A DNA stretch of 6,056 nucleotides from an uncultured Chlorobiaceae bacterium (lineage in GTDB: Bacteria > Bacteroidota > Chlorobiia > Chlorobiales > Chlorobiaceae). The notes beneath the pieces were generated by a model, which did not search any database, was not told the origin of the DNA, and saw only the letters and a program-made list of their open reading frames with translations. Below are positions 4,478 to 6,056 of this stretch, one piece after another. Numbering within the stretch: position 1 is the stretch's first letter; the number at the start of each line of letters is the position of its first letter. A program made the position numbers and the translations under genes. The DNA lies in NCBI GenBank assembly GCA_903929845.1, contig CAIYWF010000243.1, positions 1-6,056 of the forward strand. The letters are read 5' to 3'.

Positions 4478-6056
4478 ATGCAGAGAAAAAAGGACATTCT
4501 TTCCGTTTTTGTAACCGGTGATGTTACCATTGACTGGAATATCGCACATATCTCCACTGAATCAAATGAGTTAACTGATTGGACTGGTGAAGATAGTTGC
4601 CGAATGAACAGGCAACAGGGTGGCGCTGCCCTCCTTTGTCGAATGAGCTGGCAACATGGCAGTGCTGCCCTCCTTGCCGATCTCATGACGTCCATGACCA
4701 ATCAACTCAAGGACGATCTCTCAATTCCTGTTGATGTTACAAGCATTCACACAACATCGGCAAAGACGATTGATCCATACGACCCGGGCTATTACCACTG
4801 TTACTCAGTTTGGTCGCCATACCGCGACAAGGAAGCTTCCGCCAATGTCGTCTGGCGGGTTGAGCGTTTTCTTGGTCTTGACCGCACCTCTAAAATCGCT
4901 GCTGAACAAAATGAAGTCGACAATGTTCCCACCGGCCCCGGGAATGCTGATATTATCGTTATTGATGACAGCAATCTCGGCTTCAGAGATCAACCATCTC
5001 AATGGCCAAAAGCGATAAGCCATCGTGAAGGTGATAATAAAGCTCCATGGATTATCGTTAAAATGTCGCAACCAATCGCGCAGGGCGCCTTATGGGAGCA
5101 CCTTGTATCAAAATTCTCCGATCGACTTATTGTTGTTTTAAGCATTAACGATTTACGGCAGTCTGCAATTCAGGTCAGCGCCCAGATTTCATGGGAAAAA
5201 ACGGCTCAGGAACTTATCTGGGAACTGACGCACAATCCCATGATCAACAGCCTGACGAATTCAGTCTACACTGTCGTTTCATTTGGTCCAACTGGCGCAC
5301 TTCTTCTGCCCGGAGTTAAAAGGCATGAACCGTCCCAACTTTTTTTTGATCCATTCTATATGGAACGAGAATGGCCTGAAGGAAAAGGAGATATCATTGG
5401 TAAAACGTCTGTATTGGTAACAGGCATTGTTCGCGAAATTATCATCGACAATGAAAAGCCGGACCTTACCCAGGGAATCCAATCCGGCGTTAAGGCGATG
5501 CGTTATCTCCATAAGGCTGGATATGATGGTGGGACTGACTCTTCCCCTCGTCTGCAGTTCCCGATCGAAGGTGTTATTACACAGTTGAAGGGTGGAGAGA
5601 AGCCGCTTGCCGTTGCCGCCTGTCCGACACGTGATGTTGAACAACAATCTCAGCGCTCATCCTGGACTATCTTGAGGGATCGTTATTACGATGATCTTGA
5701 AGAGCTAAGTAAGCGAATCGTTCTTCAAGGTGCCAAAGCTGCCTTGAAAAATATTCCGATCGGGGAATTCGGAGAGCTTGTCACGGTGGATCGCCAGGAG
5801 ATCGAATCACTCAGAAGCATTCACAGCCTGATGTCAGAATATTGCAATCAGCAGGAAGATCGACCTATTTCGATCGCAGTTTTTGGCCCTCCAGGTTCCG
5901 GGAAATCATTTGCCGTCAAGCAGATCGCAAAAGCAGCCAGTCCTGATAAAAAAATTGCAGAGAAAACACATACATTCAATCTCTCTCAATTCAAAAGCCC
6001 GGCAGATCTGATAGATGCTTTTCATCAGATTCGTGATGTGGCATTATCAGGTAAAA
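4478..6056 (+). CDS. Large protein: degenerate PfkB/ribokinase-like domain followed by an AAA+/P-loop ATPase domain; 3' end outside window
   Basis: ATG 4478 is the first start after an in-frame TAA (4463-4465). The frame then stays open for 526 codons to the window edge. The N-terminal part follows the order of PfkB sugar kinases: VFVTGDVTIDW (10-20; compare 'GDV.LD'), a GGAALL motif (48-53; compare 'GGAA.N'), ADIIVIDDSNLGF (157-169; compare 'ADVV..SDYGKG'), PWIIVKM (190-196), LIVVLSINDLR (217-227; compare 'N..E'), VVSFGPTGALLL (266-277; compare 'T.G..G') and EGKGD (301-305; compare catalytic GAGD). Many catalytic-site consensus residues are replaced, so it may be a pseudokinase or ligand sensor. 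A linker follows. Then comes a region (about 395-526) with DRQEIESL and ISIAVFGPPGSGKSFAVKQIA, whose Walker A GPPGSGKS is residues 470-477. Walker B, sensor and arginine-finger motifs would lie off the window. No membrane segment is seen. The protein has an internal 13-residue tandem duplication. Domain calls are by eye, and I cannot name a function. Confidence 0.8.
   Translation, partial: MQRKKDILSVFVTGDVTIDWNIAHISTESNELTDWTGEDSCRMNRQQGGAALLCRMSWQHGSAALLADLMTSMTNQLKDDLSIPVDVTSIHTTSAKTIDPYDPGYYHCYSVWSPYRDKEASANVVWRVERFLGLDRTSKIAAEQNEVDNVPTGPGNADIIVIDDSNLGFRDQPSQWPKAISHREGDNKAPWIIVKMSQPIAQGALWEHLVSKFSDRLIVVLSINDLRQSAIQVSAQISWEKTAQELIWELTHNPMINSLTNSVYTVVSFGPTGALLLPGVKRHEPSQLFFDPFYMEREWPEGKGDIIGKTSVLVTGIVREIIIDNEKPDLTQGIQSGVKAMRYLHKAGYDGGTDSSPRLQFPIEGVITQLKGGEKPLAVAACPTRDVEQQSQRSSWTILRDRYYDDLEELSKRIVLQGAKAALKNIPIGEFGELVTVDRQEIESLRSIHSLMSEYCNQQEDRPISIAVFGPPGSGKSFAVKQIAKAASPDKKIAEKTHTFNLSQFKSPADLIDAFHQIRDVALSGK
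4598..4675 (+). repeat. 39-bp in-frame tandem duplication inside the large ATPase gene
   Basis: Unit 1 (4598-4636) encodes CRMNRQQGGAALL and unit 2 (4637-4675) encodes CRMSWQHGSAALL. They agree at 32 of 39 bases by hand count, with the last 11 bases identical. Length is a multiple of three, so the frame is kept. The repeat doubles the glycine motif that binds the sugar in PfkB kinases: copy 1 keeps GGAALL, while copy 2 has GSAALL but keeps the Trp and runs on into ADLM. Confidence 0.9.

Noticed and set aside
4462..4701. Reverse-strand frame with Cys-rich repeats (LPCCQ.., PPCCL..)
   Set aside because: It lies opposite the tandem duplication of the large ATPase gene; its repeat is the mirror of that duplication and it has no independent support.

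Overview
The window looks like chromosomal DNA of a green sulfur bacterium (Chlorobi: Chlorobium, Chlorobaculum, Pelodictyon or a close relative). The main reason is the gene at 1170-2468. It encodes a form IV RuBisCO-like protein (RLP) that matches, block after block, the Chlorobaculum tepidum RLP (CT1772) as I remember that sequence. The DNA has moderate G+C, and every supported gene is on the + strand.

Region 1 (1-3825) is a compact metabolic gene row that is probably co-transcribed. It starts with the last 45 codons of a short-chain dehydrogenase (SDR), possibly the tail of an aldolase/SDR fusion protein. Next come an LsrF-type class I aldolase/thiolase (194-1075), the RLP (1170-2468), a second, complete SDR (2478-3302) and a lipoprotein of the LptE type (3316-3825). 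Gaps are 55, 94, 9 and 13 nt. LsrF and the enolase- or isomerase-type RLPs both act on phosphorylated five-carbon keto or diketo sugars. An LsrF-RLP-SDR cluster therefore suggests one route that processes a pentulose phosphate or sulfur-containing pentose. That pathway is inference. LptE belongs to outer-membrane LPS assembly and is probably only a passenger in the row.

Region 2 (3826-6056) has a different character. It holds a stand-alone HEPN-like small protein with a near-ideal Shine-Dalgarno (3937-4365), then an AT-rich gap (4366-4477), then the first 526 codons of a large protein that runs off the right edge (4478 onward). I read that protein as a degenerate PfkB/ribokinase-like domain (about residues 8-350), a linker, and an AAA+/P-loop ATPase domain with Walker A GPPGSGKS at residues 470-477. 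A 39-bp tandem duplication doubles its GGAALL motif, which corresponds to the PfkB substrate-binding glycine motif. This pseudokinase-plus-ATPase protein is the least explained item here and the best candidate for something undescribed, but its C-terminal part is not visible.

No tRNA, rRNA, CRISPR array, insertion sequence or origin was seen. Intergenic stretches are all under 120 nt.
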